A DNA stretch of 64,000 bases, taken from Takakia lepidozioides (taxonomy: Eukaryota > Streptophyta > Takakiopsida > Takakiales > Takakiaceae). Of this stretch, positions 51,378 to 61,950 are shown piece by piece. A model generated the notes under the pieces. It had not been told where the DNA came from, searched no databases, and worked only from the letters and a program-made list of their open reading frames with translations. Made by a program: the position numbers and the translations under genes. Every line of letters starts with the position of its first letter. Position 1 is the stretch's first letter. The stretch spans positions 1,426,001 to 1,490,000 of the forward strand of contig CM060731.1 of the NCBI GenBank assembly GCA_030704615.1, in the 5' to 3' direction.

Positions 51378-52028
51378 ATCAACCTTGCGTCAATGCAAGG
51401 TTGATGAAGGGCCAGGCTATGTAGGTTTTCCTGTGTTCTTGGGCTGTTTTTATTTGTCGTTTCCAGTTCCAATGCTGCCAGGATGAACTTAAAGTCTGTT
51501 TAGAGTTTGTTTGAAATTCTGTTTAGAGCTTACACTGTACCAACAAATAGCCTTGCGTTGACGCAACGTTGTTTGACGGTATGGATTGCTAGAAATGTCC
51601 CGCAGAAATACCCCGATTTCCATACAATTGTAGGAAAGTTAAGGTTATCAAATACCATGGACAGGTGTTTCAGCAGAGGAATTCAACCTTGCGTCAACGC
51701 AAGGTTGAATATCCATACCAGCAGATCTTTGGATGGTTGTTTTCAAGCACTGTTTTCCATTTCCTTTGTTAATGAAAACAAGCTTGCGTTGACGCAATGT
51801 TGAATTCCGTTTGTCAATCACTGTCTCTTTCAATGCTACATTATCATAGGTGTATCTGCCAATCTACTTTGCGTCAACGCGAGGTTGATTGGGGTTCCAT
51901 ATTGTGCATGAGATGTTTTAGGATAATGGGCTTTCCCTCTCGTAGGTGCTCGTTGAAAATGCAGTTCTCCACATTTGGTGTTTTCCATTTCAGCTCGAAT
52001 CAACATTGCGTCAACGCAAGGTTGATTC
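51378..52028. repeat. palindrome array IV (CCTTGCGT/ACGCAAGG family, 6 units)
   Basis: Six inverted repeats sit at 51378-51405, 51551-51571, 51681-51710, 51781-51803, 51861-51890 and 51997-52028. The best (51681-51710) has perfect 14-bp arms, ATTCAACCTTGCGT and its complement, around a CA centre. Centres are CA or TG. Spacers are about 60-145 bases, all different and apparently unrelated, so this is a dispersed cluster and not a tandem satellite. Several mismatches are CG-to-TG type changes (for example GCAATGC in the first unit). It ends 120 bp upstream of the exon at 52151. Confidence 0.85.
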
Positions 52029-52150
52029 AGGCTTACAAACGTTAGTTTATCAATGTTACTAACCTGCATTCCTATACCATTTTCGTGATGTGTGATCTGT
52101 GTCCTGATCAGATCGAATGATTGTCTGGATTTTGGGTGTGTGTGATTCAG

Positions 52151-53149
52151 GTACATATATCATGTCCTCATACCGGGAAAGTACCTTAGCGATGACCGAG
52201 ACTTCATCTACTCATGGGCTGACCCCTCCAATGACAAGACAATGTACACAGCTGGTATTGCCAGAGACTGGAGCAGGGCGCACTTCAGGGACTGTGGGTG
52301 GTATCTCGATCTGCCAAAACAGGACACACCATTCGATGAAGTTGTTTTGAGAAACCTTAACGACAACGCCGCAACACTTGCCCCACTGGCTGACAAAGAC
52401 ATTCAGGACAGAATCATTGCTGCTCTGGCTGCAAAAGAGCCTGAGAAATCTGCTACTCCAAAACGGAAGGGGAAGGTTGCCGGGGATCCGAAGGGGAAGG
52501 GGAAGAGTGCAGCTCCGCAGGAACAGGGCCCATCAGAGGTCGCTGAAAGACAGCCTTCTCCAACTAGGAGGGATAGAAGAACAGCAAAGCCGAGGGAGCA
52601 GCCTTTCGATGCGAGAGAACATCCATCCAGGGTTTTGGGCCAGTTCCATTGTAAGGTGGTGAATGAAAGTTTTCTGGCAATGATGGAATCCAAGAAGTCC
52701 ACATTCAAAGGGGTGCCCTCGAAATCATGGGACATGCTTGTTTCGTTCCTCACTCAGGTAAGCACATATGTCTTAACTGTTGTGTGAATAATTTTGTTTT
52801 GGCAACTTGTTCTGTCTTGTCGAGGGGATTGATTTCGTGTTGGATTTGGATTGGGATTGTGACACTGTCTCCTGTTTTTGGCTGTAGGTCACAAAAAGGC
52901 CAGATTGGGTGAATAGAGTTCAGCAGGCATACGCGACTGACTTTGTGGTACTGGACATTCCTGACGGTTTCCCTATCCCTGATGTGTTGCTTTCCAATTC
53001 AACCCCCACTTGGAACAAATCGGATTCCTGTTACTGGCAGTGGGCTTTCTCATTCAGCAACAAATTCCTTTCTGACTCGGGGGCTCTTCTTCTCATGCAG
53101 TCAAAGGACATGTCGGCACGGAGAACTCTTTTCAGCTACATGAAAGCTT
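52151..53149 (+). CDS. ParB/methyltransferase-like family, copy B (middle part; partial)
   Basis: Two exons, 52151-52757 and 52888-about 53149, are joined in phase by a GT-AG intron. The first starts after TGATTCAG with one base completing a codon and reads YIYHVLIPGKYLSDDRDF, then SWADPSNDKTMYTAGIARDW. A Lys/Pro/Ala-rich linker (TPKRKGKVAGDPKGKGKSA) follows, then REHPSRVLGQFHCKVVNESF. The second exon reads VTKRPDWVNRVQQAYATDFV and then VLDIPDGFPIPDVLL. I interpret LDIPDG as the position of motif IV (D/N-PP-Y/W) of beta-class DNA N6-adenine/N4-cytosine methyltransferases, but it is degenerate, lacking the second proline and the aromatic residue. After FSYMKAL the translation loses similarity to the family; a GTGCAT donor is possible at 53150. 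No N-terminal ParB-like exon is seen upstream. The match to copy A is by family recollection plus architecture, not by direct overlap. Confidence 0.5.
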
Positions 53150-53224
53150 TGGTGCATATCTTATGGATAACTATGGATGATGTACTTTCTCTCCTCCCTT
53201 GTCTCTCGAGGGGGGAATGCTTGC

Positions 53225-53248
53225 GCGTGAGCCTGGCCAGGCTCACGC
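53225..53248. repeat. perfect 24-bp palindrome
   Basis: GCGTGAGCCTGG followed directly by its exact reverse complement, with no spacer. It lies about 75 bp beyond the point where copy B of the methyltransferase-like gene stops resembling the family. Confidence 0.9.
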
Positions 53249-53433
53249 CACGTCAGCAAACATCCACGTGTGCATGGCCTAATTCCGTGCTTCCCTCCCT
53301 TATTACCGCGGATCGGTTGTTGCCTATGTCCTTATTTTTTTATCCCTCTTCATCGCCCCCACATGAATATTCTTTCCGACCGAGAACAATGGTAGGTTTG
53401 TGGATGGTTTAGGATCGAGGACTTGATTTTTGA

Positions 53434-54035
53434 ATGAGGAGATCGCCCGCTAGAGAATTGAATATTAACAGCAAACCCCTTTTTTTGCAAAATAGTTCAT
53501 TCATTCCAACCCACAAACATTTTTCAATGCCGGAATCTGAAGACCTACCCAGGCAATCCCTAACTGTACTTACGGGAACGTGCGAAGAACTTGAAAAACA
53601 GTTTGGGGATGGAAGCAAAACCAATACACATTTTATTAAGTCTCGGTACTTGAACCTCAAGAACTATTGGAGGTTTCAGAGGAACCACTTCCAGAGTCTG
53701 CAGCAATATCATCTATGTACACAGCAGCCCATCCGCGATGTTTTTCTTTTCTGCGACCCCCATGGAGAGGCGAATACATTGTTTGTTGGGACAACACCCG
53801 TGCGCAAGCTTCCGCGTAAACCGGCAAGCGGTAAGCTCTAGGGGGACTCGGGGACATGTAGTATCCTTGGAAATGAAAGGTGTCTGCGTATTCGATGACT
53901 GGTGCCGAACTCTGGAAAGCAAGAAGAGGAATGGTGGTAGATGTTATCATCCAGAAATAGACAATGTAAGCAACCATCTGTCGAACGGGAATGACACAAG
54001 GAAATGCAACATATTTTGCACGACTAGAGCCGAAC
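53434..54035. other. unassigned open DNA between methyltransferase-like halves
   Basis: A plus-strand frame (53434-53841) and a minus-strand frame (53657 to about 54030) are both open. The minus translation includes YADTFHFQGYYM and WAAVYIDDIAADSGSGSSE. The plus translation includes SRYLNLKNYWRFQRNHF. Neither shows a domain I recognise, and at most one can be real. Confidence 0.3.
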
Positions 54036-54581
54036 TTACTCACACTCAAAATCGGAGTCCATGTCGAGATCCTCGTCAGGCACTTCGGGCTCCTCAAGAA
54101 GTCCCTCCGTGGATGGGGCAGAAGTAGTGCCCGACTCAAGCTGACGAAGCTCGCTTGAGAAGAGCTCCGTATCAGCCTCCATGCCGAAGAAGTGCCTTCC
54201 GGCGCTTTTGCACGCATGAAAAGATGCTCTTGCACGAACGAGAAATTAAAACAGGGCCTCCCTAAGCTCACTGCCCACATTTCAAACACAGTGTTCAGGG
54301 CCCCATATGTTCCCATAGACAAGTCAACCACTCGTCCACCGTGACGGCACCAAAGTCTGCATGAAAGCTGGGGATTTCTCCCGTGCACCTCTCCAAGGGA
54401 CACCAGTCGACCTTTTCGTAGTTTGACCCGAGTCCACGTAATTGAAGATTACATCATCCTCCACAGGCTCGCAGGCGGGGTCAATGTGAGCTGCAAGGTC
54501 CCTCAACTGGAACTCAGCAATACCAGGAGGAAGAGTGTCCTTACGCACCCTCACCAGGCACAAAGCTTCGAACACCCAAGT
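54036..54581 (-). pseudogene. ParB/methyltransferase-like family, copy C (C-terminal methyltransferase part)
   Basis: After an AG acceptor at 54582 the minus strand reads TWVFEALCLVRVRKDTLPPG and, later, RSTGVPWRGAREKSPAFMQTL. This resembles the segment preceding motif I in beta-class methyltransferases (the K-P-x-x-L-x-x-x-L-I equivalent). A one-base shift near 54.35 kb is then required to read GGRVVDLSMGTYGA, a motif I-like D-L/P-x-x-G-x-x-G. An intron (donor ACT|GTGTTTG, acceptor GCAAGAG) would join this to CKSAGRHFFGMEADTELFSS and an acidic tail ending at a TAA at 54036-54038. The beta-class order (catalytic motif first, SAM-binding motif I last) fits a C-terminal half whose N-terminal half would look like copy B. 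The apparent frameshift argues for a pseudogene. The stop overlaps a GA|GTAAGT donor-like string, so the true end is uncertain. Confidence 0.45.
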
Positions 54582-54944
54582 CTGTCAATAATCATGAAGA
54601 GAGCATGAGACAAAAGACAAAACCTACTTTTGACATTTACTGAAGAACCACGAAACTTTAATTCAAAGGAACCAACTCACTTTCTGCCCCGGGAACTCGC
54701 CCTTCATAAGAGGTAGAGTGTTGATGCATGTCCAAGTTTTGATGACACGAAACACGCGAAAGCAGAAGAGAAGAGAAAGGAAAGACGTGTCCCTGCTTGG
54801 CCAAAGTCGGCAAAGGAAGCTGCTGCTTTGGAACAATCCAGAAAGGCAGCTGAGATGGCACAGAATACGGTAGATGCAACTGTGCAGGCTCAACAAAAGG
54901 GGTCGAAGAAGAGGACGCGCCAGCAAGAGAACATCTTGCCACAT
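54582..54944. other. no recognised gene
   Basis: Overlapping open frames on both strands (54658-55037) without recognised domains. They probably reflect an intron or flank of copy C. Confidence 0.3.
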
Positions 54945-55470
54945 TACAGATCCAAGATATGTATACACAAGTACCTTGAGGTGATCCAAGACAAGCATTA
55001 TGCAAGGTAGGTAAGAACAGTCTGCCCTACAACACATTCAGGGAATGTTCACACAAGCAACTGGAAGGACCAGTCTGCAATTAATTACACTTCGGGCATG
55101 CCACCAAGTAAATTTCTTGGGCATGGCAAGCCATATTGCAGCTTCACATTTGGCCAAATGTAAGCACCCCAAAGCATGCATCGTGCAAGGCCTTCTGGGT
55201 AGGTAAGAACAGCCTGTCATTGTACAGATTCAAGACTTGTGTACACATGACACTTGCTGGCCCAGCCTGCAGTAAGTTAGACTCCAAACATGCAACCAAG
55301 TGATCACTTTGGGCATGACAAGACTGACTGCGACTTCATTCTACATCATGTACAGTTGCCCCATATATGCATCATGTAAGGCATTTTGGCATGGAAGAAA
55401 GGCATGCCCTGTCACAGCATCCAGATATGGACACACATACAATTTGAATGCCCAAGACCAAGCCCACTTG
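54945..55470. repeat. degenerate tandem repeat, period about 190 bp
   Basis: Shared landmarks recur at about 190-base steps. GTAGGTAAGAACAG occurs near 55007 and 55199, with a diverged GGCATGGAAGAAAG near 55390. A CAAGA...TGTACACA..CTT block and a CTGCAGT/CTGCAAT block are each followed by GGGCATG. Two full copies and one or two partial copies are visible. Similarity is moderate. Confidence 0.55.
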
Positions 55471-55797
55471 GCCAAGATAAATCATACAATGCAGGTGGCT
55501 GTTCATATGGCAAAATAATGTAACTAATCACTGGCGAGAGTCCTTTAGAGCTTACCATCACTGTTTAACAGGAGGCTAATGCCATGTTTTGCAAATAGCA
55601 CCTCACTATGCTCTATTCCACAACAAATCCAGGTCTGAAAACGGCCTGTCATTGCTTTATCAGGCTGTCTTCTTTTACAAAAACCAGACCTCCTCATCCT
55701 TAGAGCCTAACAGCCACTGATGCCTTTACCCTTACATCATCAATCCTCTTTTAAGGCCAAAAAAGGACCTAGTCTAAAAATCGAGGTTTACTATTTC

Positions 55798-55834
55798 ATG
55801 AGCCCATGAGCCCATGAGCCTATGAGCTCATGAG
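55798..55834. repeat. short tandem repeat of CATGAGCC
   Basis: Four to five copies of an 8-9 bp unit, ending in the palindrome ATGAGCTCAT. Confidence 0.7.
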
Positions 55835-56293
55835 CGGGCATCCGCGGAATTGGAATTTTTGTGTCTTTATTGACGGTGTTATGTCCTCATACCTTGATAA
55901 TAGGGTCTGTTTCTCCTGGTCCAGGATGCGGAATGAGGTATTTCGGCACCGTTATTCCACGTCACTACTGTAAAACATTGTGCAGGACAGGAAAGAGACA
56001 CAAAATTGTAGCCCTCACAAGCCATTCTGCTGACAAGGTAATATATTTAGGGTCAGACGACAGTTGAACTTGCAAACCCCATTCAACTCAACATCAAGCC
56101 CACATTGACATGACAGAAAATTGCCATAGACGCTCGAAATAAAAACATCAGACAACCACAAGTTTTTATTTTGTACAGCAACTACTCCGAGCTTCCATCA
56201 TCAGAAATACCACTGCAGCATAAGAAACCTGTGGAGCTACCATATCCCGGAGCATATGCCCTCCAATCACCCTCCACAATGATCCTTACCGCG
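55835..56293. other. no recognised gene
   Basis: A 68-codon plus-strand frame (55861-56067) has no recognised domain. Nothing else visible. Confidence 0.35.
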
Positions 56294-56918
56294 CTATGCT
56301 GCTGCGTTGACATCCACAACACAAACCACTGAGTCGTCGAACCACAAGTCCAGAATTAGGAATGGTGCGGTAGTCGTCCACTGCGCATTGCCGTTTTCTG
56401 GATTAAGATGGCGAACATAAAGATACAAGATATCTATAGAGGTCACGTTTGTGAAAACATGTAGATATTGGAGGCCTCCTATTGGGACCTCCTCCACAGC
56501 GTCGTGAAATTCGCAAACATCCAGGACAAACCTGTTCCGATTCTCCCTCAGTGTCAACAATATATTCCCTGGCCCAGAAGAGTGAGTGAGCAACTCAAGA
56601 GCCCTATCCAGGACCAAATACTGTGGAGGTGCAGTATAGTTATGGTAGTAAGACCTCCAGAACTCGCCGCAGCAACATCTCATTATGAAGAGACGAACAC
56701 TCCGTCTTCCAGGTCTATCTCGCACAACAAGTATCCACTGTTGTCCACTGGCAGGCCACCCAAAGAGAATCCCACAGAAGTGCTCGGAAACTCGTCACCC
56801 TGCGTGTACCTTCACTGAAGTCCAACTCCACCATAATGTCTCCCATCACCGGCTTACGCAATCGCGATCCTCGAATCCCGCTCCGTCGAATGCAGAAGGC
56901 ATTTACACAGGGCGGCAT
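56294..56918 (-). CDS. unrecognised ORF(s), possible exon of a minus-strand gene
   Basis: A 143-codon frame at 56725-56294 reads FWRSYYHNYTAPPQYLVLDR and continues through an even mix of hydrophobic and charged residues to a stop, which is more protein-like than the local noise. Overlapping sequence to 56918 is open in two other frames. One of these gives a stretch including DIMVELDFSEGTRRVTSF, so a splice or frameshift near 56.73-56.77 kb is likely. No domain recognised. It lies downstream of the MULE-like frame on the same strand and could be an extra ORF of that element or an independent gene. Confidence 0.3.
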
Positions 56919-57074
56919 TGAGGAAGTGTGCGCCCACCGGGAATGGAGAGGGACAAGTAATCACTATTGTTTTTCAACATGGAGATGCAAACATTGAAAA
57001 CCCAATGCAGAACACCCTCTCACGTGATCTTCTCTGGGGCAACGGCAATACGTGCCCCCATTGGCCGGCAACGG

Positions 57075-60066
57075 CTATCCACACAGGCGATCGAAAATGA
57101 CTGGGGCTAGCGGCAACATGACGGGACCTCGAGGTGCTGTCCGAATGTTCCTGTCGGATCTCCAGGAATCCTCTTCGCACCCGGGTTCCTCTTCAATCCT
57201 CCGCCTCACAGGGCGAGTACGGACGTCCCCCTCTAGGTGTTCACCTCTGCGGTGCAGAGGCGTCCCTTTGAATTTCTTTTGCAATGTTGTCGCCCATTTC
57301 AGTGGATTCTTCGACCTCGAAGCTTTCGTACCAACAATTCCTCCCTGTCCGGCCTAAAGCCCCATTGTTTTCCGCTCAGGAACTTGTAGTACGTGGCTTG
57401 CTGCATGATTGCTCTGTCGATGTCCTCCGTTGTGGCCGTCACTACGTCCACCAGATGATTTCCCTCCGTGGAAAAAGTCATCTTCCACCTTGGGCTCTGA
57501 CACAAAGACTTACTGTAGCCGAGTTTTTAGGACAGAAGACGCTCGCCAGGAGGAGTGGACTGATTCTGCCATATTCGTGTTCGGCATGTCCGTGTTGGAA
57601 TCCAAGCACCGCTCCTACAAGGACAGAAACAATGGTGAGGGACCAATGCAAAGGTCCATAATAGAACGACAATTGCAAGAAAAGTCTGGCATCATACCTC
57701 CCGCATGTACTGTCCGAACTGTCGATACCGGAAATGCCACCACCCCAACCAGCTGTGCAAGGCTCCCAGATTGGTTGTCTCCACTGCACCTGACGTGTTC
57801 ACCAAGCCTCGATGATAGCAAACTTTACCTCCGCGTCATCAAATGTGGGTGCATCTTTCCACGCCGTACAAAGGACACGGTGTTCAGCCTGAAATGAGCT
57901 AGCAACAAATTTGGTAGTGTAAAGAGATCGACTTTGCATACAATGGAATCCACAAGATCTCTCTTTCCCCTCCATTGGAACATTGGGGTCCTCACCGTAC
58001 ACACGCCGCACCGCTGCCCAGTTGGCATGAGCGTTGTCTACCATGAATCCCCTGAAATTGGGCTCTGGCAAACCCGCCCTTGCCATCTGCTCGTTTATGT
58101 CCTCCCATAGATGCATCTCCGACTGTGTGTCCTCCCCTTTCATCTCGCAGATTGCAATTGTCATGAGCATCTTGGAGTGATAGTCATAAACATGCGCACC
58201 CATAGTCACCCACTGATGGTTTGTAATTTGCTTGATGTGATCAAACATCACCCAATCATTCGACAAGTTTCCAGTTGTCATGCGAGTGACCAAGTCAACT
58301 CCACTCCCAGGCTCACACGTCGACATTTTAAAAATGTAACAACGATCGGATTCGTTGCCTTGCCCTGGAAACCTGCTACCTTGGATGTGGTCATATCCAG
58401 TCATTCGTTTCACCTCCAGGATTGAGTGCATATCCGACCCCCGGCCGAACTCCTGCTTGCAAGATACAATGTGATTCCGCACATTCAGACTACAAACGTG
58501 CGAGACGGACTCCAACAGGTCAAGCATCTCCTCTTCGTTCAAGGGCATTCGATCTGAACCATCTTCAGACATGATTTTGCCAAGAGCAATCTTGTGGGCT
58601 GCCTTCAGCTGAATCTGCTTTGGTCTGGCTCCGGGGCTCAATTTCACCTCCTCTTTTATGATGTCGTGTGCTTCTTGCACAGCCTCCCGCATGTTGCCTC
58701 TCGCCAAGGGGTGGCAGTGGACCCCAACGTGTATGCAAGCTCTAGTCAAGTCCGGGAGCAAATGGATTACGTAATATTGCTTGGCTCTGCACATGGACAT
58801 GCACGTCGGTGGTTCTTTGCAATGTGCGCACTTGACAGTACCTGCAGGATCTTGGCTGGAGACAATGAATGGATGATGGGTTGTGCCAGTCCAATCCGTC
58901 TCATTTCTCTGCCCTCCTTTGGAGAAGAAGTGGAAGCAGGTGGGATTGAGGCACCTCAGCTTCCCCGCACAGAGGACGTATCGTACACGAACACCATCAG
59001 CAATTTTCGTGCTACTGGTCTTCGTCACACACCAGGGGTGGCCGTCATGCTTTCGATCCATGTCTGTTAACATCCCTGAGGCTTTGTTTGACAAAGTAAC
59101 AGGGGGAAACTCGCCATCGACTTCGGGAGGCAGATACGTTACCTTCCTGACTGGAAATTTGGCATAGTCGAGAGCAGCCAGCTCGGAGCGAGAACCATCG
59201 AGGTGATGTTGCCGTAGGAGCTGCACAATGGACCGGGTTGGAGTTATGTTCGAGGGTACATGCGTAGCACCTGCAGAGACGTCCATGTCGGATTTGAACG
59301 ACCGTGTGGAGGACATGGGGACCTCAATGCACTCATCTTCCTTGTCCGAAATGTCGAATACGTCCACACGAGAAGCTATGGAGGGTCTTGACGGTCCAGG
59401 TCGGGAATGATTATTGTTGCATATCTCTCTGTTGGCAGTGGCCGCCTGTCGGTTTCCGGATTCTTTTGTGGATGGTGTGGGCAGCGACTGATTCGGAAAG
59501 GGAATGGGCATTCCCACAGCTCGGTACAGGATGGTGTCTGATGGGGGTACGTGCCATTCGATTCCGCAACCTCCGTCGTTACCTAGCACAACAATGGTCT
59601 CGTCAACCTGTCCAGGAACATCCTTCCTTTCTTCTTCCAAATAAATTGTGCCCGGTTTGAGCTTGAATTTGGAACAAAGGTAAGTTTCAGTCACTCTGCA
59701 AAGTCCTCCCTCGTTTGGAATCCAGGCTCTCCCAAGTTGCGGAGGACAACAAACTATAGCGTAGGAATTCGGAGCCATCGAACACCGTACAAAGTTGGCA
59801 AGTGCGATGTTCACTATAGCGACAGATCAAGGCTCACAGGCACCATGTAAGTGGATATGCGGAGTCCATCGACGATTGGAGGTCGCACATTGAAGTGAAA
59901 AGTATTGTTTCAAGCTACATGAATGAAGGTAGGGAGCTGTGATTCCATATCCACTAAGTATGACAATGATGGCCGATTCGGTGACGAAATAACATCTCCT
60001 GACAGTTTCTCCTTCGGGTGGATCAACCAGTATTCGCGGTGCAGACATGAACGTTCGCACTGACAA
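57075..60066 (-). pseudogene. MULE-like transposase with WRKY/GCM-type zinc domain, decayed
   Basis: One minus-strand frame is open from 60066 to 57799 except for a TGA at 59827-59829 (HGACEP-stop-SVAIVNIALANF). A central cysteine/histidine region (CLNPTC, KCAHC, TCMSMC, then HVGVHCHPLARG) has the spacing of WRKY/GCM/FLYWCH-type zinc domains that occur at the N-side of Mutator-like transposases. Downstream come FDHIKQITNHQWVTMGAHVY, TIAICEMKGEDTQSEMHLW, FRGFMVDNAHANWAAVRRVY and a C-x2-H (CGFH). This is consistent with an RNase H-fold DDE core: D of FDHIK, D of MVDNA, and the C..H typical of MULEs. After FAIIEAW a donor (TG|GTGAAC) suggests an intron. The C-terminal part resumes at 57505-57299 (DRAIMQQATYYKFLSGKQWG) and, after a one-base shift near 57.297 kb, at 57.29-57.08 kb (KWATTLQKKFKGTP). 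The stop and the frameshift indicate a dead copy. Terminal inverted repeats were not found. Confidence 0.6.
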
Positions 60067-60173
60067 GTGCCAGGACTGTTAGTTAAAACGGTTAGACAAC
60101 CAAGTTGTGTTCATTAAGACAGCCCGCAATTGTGTTGTTTCGGAACAATGCAACCCATTACACATGGCTGAAT

Positions 60174-61950
60174 GGGAATGCGGTCCCGCATCCCAGTCCG
60201 ACATCATCCTCTCGTTGATTGTGATCGAAAATGCGGCACCGCATTTCCGTCAACAGGGAAACCAAAATACTAGTGCAACGGAAATGCGGTACCACATTTC
60301 AGTCATAGCGACAGCGCATTTTCATCGACTGGGACACTTTGGATAGGCAGGAACGGAAATGCGGTGCCGCATTTCCGTCCGGTCTCTTTCAATGGAATCC
60401 AGTGGACGGAAATGAGGTTCCGCATTTACGTCCGGTGTGCTACTTTCGATTGCTGTTGGACGGAAATACGGCGCCGAATTTCCGTTTTGCATCTTAGGCA
60501 TGCACCGGTGCGACGGAAATGCGGCACCGCATTTCCGTCCAACAAGTATGGTATGTGACAGTGGAACGGAAATGCGGTACCGCATTTCTGTTCTGATTCA
60601 AAATCATGAACCACTGGAACTGAAATGAGGCACCGCATTTCCGTCCGAGTCGCACCTTTCGACATTCCACAACGGAAATGCGGCGCCGCATTTCCGTTTT
60701 GTTTCTCAGGCATGGAGGTGTGGGATGGAAATGCGGCCCCGCATTTCCGTCCGGGGGAGACCTTCATACTCTCCAGAACGGAAATGCGGTACCGCCTGAT
60801 TGAAAATCGTGAACCACTGGAACTTAAATGCGGAACCGCATTTCCGTCCGGGGAAGACCTTCATACTCTCCAGAACGGAAATGCGGTACCGCATTTCCGT
60901 TCTGATTGAAAATTGTGAACCACTGGAACTGAAATGCGGCACCGCATTTTCGTCCGAGTCACACCTTCCGACATTCCACAACGGAAATGCGGCGCCGCAT
61001 TTCCGTTTTGTATCTCAGGCATGGAGCTGTAGGACGAAAATGCGGCAACGCATTTCCGTCCGAGAGAGACCTTCATACTCTCCAGAACGGAAATGCGGTA
61101 CCGCATTTCCGTTCTGATTGAAAATCGTGAACCACTGAAAGTGAAATGCGGAACCGCATTTCCGTCCGAGTCGAACCTTCCGACATGCCACAACGGAAAT
61201 GCGGTGCCGCATTTCCGTTTTGTATCTCAGGCCTGGAGCTGTGGGACGGAAATGCGGCACCGCATTTCCGTCCGGGTGAGATCTTCATACTCTCCAGAAC
61301 GGAAATGCGGTACCGCATTTTCGTTCAACAAGTAAGGTATGTGAAGGTGGAACGGAAATGCGGTACCGCATTTCCGTTTTGATTGAAAATCGTGAACCAC
61401 TGAAAATGAAATGCGGCACCGCGTTTCCGTCCGAGTCGAACCTTTCGACATTCCACAACGGAAATGCGTCGCCACATTTATGTTTTGTATCTCAGGCATG
61501 GAGATGTGGGACGGAAATGCGGCACCGCATTTCCGTCCGGGGGAGACCTTCATACTCTCCAAATCGGAAATGCGGTACCCCATTTCCGTTGTGACTGAAA
61601 ATTGTGAACCACTGGAACTGAAATGCGGCACCGAATTTCCGTCCGAGTCGCACCTTCCGACATTCCAGAACGGAAGTGCGGCGCCACATTTCCGTTTTGT
61701 ATGTCAGGCATGGAGCTATGGGACGGAAATGCGGCACTGCATTTCCGTCCGGGGGAAACTTGTATACTCTCCAGAACGGAAATGCGGTGCCACATTTCCG
61801 TCCAACAAGTACGGTATGTGTACCTTCGGGATGCTACTTAACGGAAATGCGGCGCCGCATTTCCGTTTTCACTCTAACTTATCAGACGCTGGGACGGAAA
61901 TGCCATGATATGTGAACACGTGGACCAATGGAATTGCGGCACCGCATTTA
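60174..61950. repeat. palindrome array V (CGGAAATGCGG/CCGCATTTCCG family, about 35 units)
   Basis: About 35 units of a 24-28 bp palindrome recur every 50-56 bases. Examples: 60226, 60354, 60513, 60672, 60875, 60981, 61087, 61193, 61246, 61352, 61511, 61841. Arms are ACGGAAATGCGG and complement. Centres are GGTACC, GGCGCC or GGCACC/GGTGCC. Between units only a few spacers recur in fixed order: A (contains GACCTTCATACTCTCC), B (GATTGAAAATCGTGAACC), C (CCTTCCGACATTCCACAA) and D (TTTTGTATCTCAGGCATGG), plus an occasional fifth (CAACAAGTA-GGTATGTG). A-B-C-D makes a 212-bp higher-order repeat, with D near 60697, 61006, 61218, 61484 and 61695. The left part (60174-60510) has unrelated spacers. One unit near 60779 is truncated. 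The array lies between the 5' ends of the minus-strand MULE-like frame and the plus-strand gene at 62.2 kb. Confidence 0.92.

Noticed and set aside
57409-57897. 162-codon plus-strand ORF
   Set aside because: Antisense to the 3' part of the MULE-like frame. No recognised domain and no splice support.
60322-61915. Dozens of overlapping ORFs on both strands with peptides such as GNAAPHFR and TEMRYRISV
   Set aside because: They are translations of the palindrome array in several frames. The same peptides appear on both strands because the repeat is its own reverse complement. Not genes.
60174-61950. CRISPR-like array (regular palindromic repeats with spacers)
   Set aside because: Spacers recur in a fixed rotating order, there are no cas genes, and the surrounding genes have spliceosomal introns. 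It is a eukaryotic satellite-like repeat.
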